Below, piece after piece: positions 62,814-64,000 of a stretch of DNA of 64,000 nucleotides. The stretch is from NCBI GenBank assembly GCA_019359175.1, contig JAHHHU010000015.1, forward strand, positions 78,574 to 142,573. Direction: 5' to 3'. This stretch comes from Phormidium tanganyikae FI6-MK23. Lineage in GTDB: Bacteria > Cyanobacteriota > Cyanobacteriia > Leptolyngbyales > Leptolyngbyaceae. The notes under the pieces were generated by a model. The model was not told where the DNA came from. It was given only the letters and a program-made list of their open reading frames with translations, and made no database searches. Position numbers and translations under genes: made by a program. Position 1 is the stretch's first letter. Each line of letters opens with the position of its first letter.

Positions 62814-64000
62814 GCGCCCCCTCCAAAGACTTCGATATTGGCAAACACTGCGAGCGGGGAACCATGCCCAACCGTGATTGCCTGATTCGGTTCGCCTTTG
62901 CCGCACATGGGTGTGCCGTACATCTGCCAAGTCGAACGATCGCCCACTTCAACTAAGCCACCCCAGAACTGTGGAGTAATACTGCGATAGTTCGGATTTC
63001 GCAAAGTGGTTGTAAGTTTGCCGTTCTCAATGCGCTTGCCATACTCACAACTGAACTGGAATTTATGCCGCTGATCGTCGATCGACCAAGAGCGATTCGA
63101 TTCCATGTAAATTCCGCGATCGATGCCTGAAATAATCTCCTCAAAGCTTTTCTGACCCGGTTCGAGGTTGAGGTTTGCCATTCTATCGATCGGTGGACGA
63201 TTCCAAGAAGACGCGCGCGCACAGGCAACCCCTTTCACCCCAGTTCTGGCTTGACTTTCAAGGCTACCGACTCCGCGCTGTAACACGCCTTCTTTGATTA
63301 AATATTCACGGGTTGCAGGCGCGCCAGTGTCATCAAAGCTATAGCTTGCGAACTCTCCGGAAACCGTTGGATCAAAGGTAATGTTCATCAACGGCGAACC
63401 ATAGACCAAGTTCCCGAAGTCTTGCAGCTTCACAAAGCTACCGCCTGCATAGTTGCGCTCATCGCCCAAAATACGATCGAGTTCTAACGGATGCCCGACG
63501 CTTTCATGAATTTGCAGCAGCATTTGATCCGGTGCGAGAACGAGCGTCGTCGTCTCACTCGGACATTCTTCTGCCGTGAGAAGCTCGATCGCTTGAGTTC
63601 CAATCTGCTGAACTCTTGCCCACAAGTCCGGTGTGATGAAATACTCTAATCCGCCCTGATAGCAGCTTGCTAACCAACCATTATTCGATCGACGTTGTAC
63701 GACAGAACCTTCTTGAGCCGTCGCAGAATAGTCCGTCCCAATGCGAAAGAAATGCTGATAGACTTCTGAACCATTCGTACTGACAAACCAAGTTTCTGTC
63801 TCAGTCGTGAGAGCGGTCGCACTCGTTTGCACGATTTGATCCGACACCTTGAGTTCGCGAGTGATCTTAGTGAGCAGGTCGTTAATCTCACCCGGGCTCA
63901 GCGCATCGAATGGCTTGACCAACGGCGAAACATACTGCCCAACGACTTTAGGACGTGCCGAAAGTGGAGTCGAATAGATATTCCATTCTGAAGCCGCGAT
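62810..64000 (-). CDS. tldD: TldD family metalloprotease (5' end beyond the window)
   Basis: Partial: the frame stays open to the right edge (IAASEWNIYSTPLSARPKVVGQ precedes the 63922 TTG, which is not the true start). About 396 residues are visible out of roughly 480. The zinc motif HESVGHPLELDR is present (HExxxH), with NPNYRSITPQFWGGLVEVGD and CGKGEPNQAITVGHGSP near the end. Active partner of TldE, with which it overlaps by 4 nt. Confidence 0.94.
   Translation of the reverse strand: MAASEWNIYSTPLSARPKVVGQYVSPLVKPFDALSPGEINDLLTKITRELKVSDQIVQTSATALTTETETWFVSTNGSEVYQHFFRIGTDYSATAQEGSVVQRRSNNGWLASCYQGGLEYFITPDLWARVQQIGTQAIELLTAEECPSETTTLVLAPDQMLLQIHESVGHPLELDRILGDERNYAGGSFVKLQDFGNLVYGSPLMNITFDPTVSGEFASYSFDDTGAPATREYLIKEGVLQRGVGSLESQARTGVKGVACARASSWNRPPIDRMANLNLEPGQKSFEEIISGIDRGIYMESNRSWSIDDQRHKFQFSCEYGKRIENGKLTTTLRNPNYRSITPQFWGGLVEVGDRSTWQMYGTPMCGKGEPNQAITVGHGSPLAVFANIEVFGGGA

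Noticed and set aside
61485-62930. Longer TldE starting at 62930
   Set aside because: The extra 39 residues lie antisense-free inside tldD coding DNA in another frame and have no similarity; the ATGA overlap at 62813 is the normal start.
63670-63922. TldD starting at TTG 63922
   Set aside because: The same frame continues without a stop to the right edge and encodes TldD-like sequence; the protein is truncated by the window.

Overview
The window is chromosomal DNA from a cyanobacterium, probably a filamentous Leptolyngbya-like lineage (the lineage is inference). The evidence is psbA (photosystem II D1), ndhB, a fused panC-cmk gene, a cyanoexosortase with its dedicated partner, a cyanobacterial RRM protein, FeSOD, and many copies of the HIP1 octamer GCGATCGC, some inside terminator stems. 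I see no rRNA, tRNA, CRISPR array, insertion sequence or prophage.

Layout. 0-11 kb: panC-cmk, an orphan one-module NRPS (C-A-PCP-TE with a Cys nucleophile in the TE), an M48-like membrane protein with damaged zinc ligands, an RRM RNA-binding protein and an unknown one-pass membrane protein. 11-21 kb: a co-directional block of five exported proteins (DUF11-type surface proteins, an SdrD-B-like protein and a large Ig plus beta-barrel outer-membrane protein), the best candidate here for an undescribed cell-surface system. 21-30 kb: DUF456, an intact M48 protease, DUF4870, a subtilase with FG-GAP-like repeats, MoaE, then a run of small genes led by a CHAT-TPR protein. 30-32 kb: sodB and birA, with two intergenic RNA candidates.

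32.5-43 kb is the most unusual region. A three-gene unit contains a Ser/Thr kinase-TM-VIT-vWA protein ending in a PEP-CTERM sorting signal, followed by cyanoexosortase A and its associated protein. Divergent from it is a vMAP-type HTH/AAA-like protein whose Walker B glutamate is replaced by lysine. Next come a TIGR02466 oxygenase-like gene and an AAA-like/WD40 protein with 14 WD40 repeats. Together these look like a sensing or conflict-signalling neighbourhood in which a transmembrane kinase is itself a sorting substrate.

43-49.5 kb holds ordinary accessory genes: a Mo-nitrogenase-C-like protein, a protein with a possible TIR-like C-terminus, an NCS2 permease, a RecB-like nuclease, a MOSC protein and an NTF2-like secreted protein. 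49.5-52.5 kb is a decay zone around an intact psbA: two broken gene remnants upstream, and downstream a flavodoxin-family gene cut by one in-frame TAA. 52.6-64 kb: ndhB, topA, a hotdog thioesterase, a YihY/BrkB protein, a GT-C-like membrane protein, a remnant of an O-antigen ligase next to a 112-nt inverted-repeat element, and a tldE/tldD pair whose tldD runs off the right edge.

Gene starts were moved from the longest open frame where a signal peptide, Shine-Dalgarno sequence or gene overlap favoured another codon; this is noted in each entry. All family assignments are from reading the translated sequence by eye.
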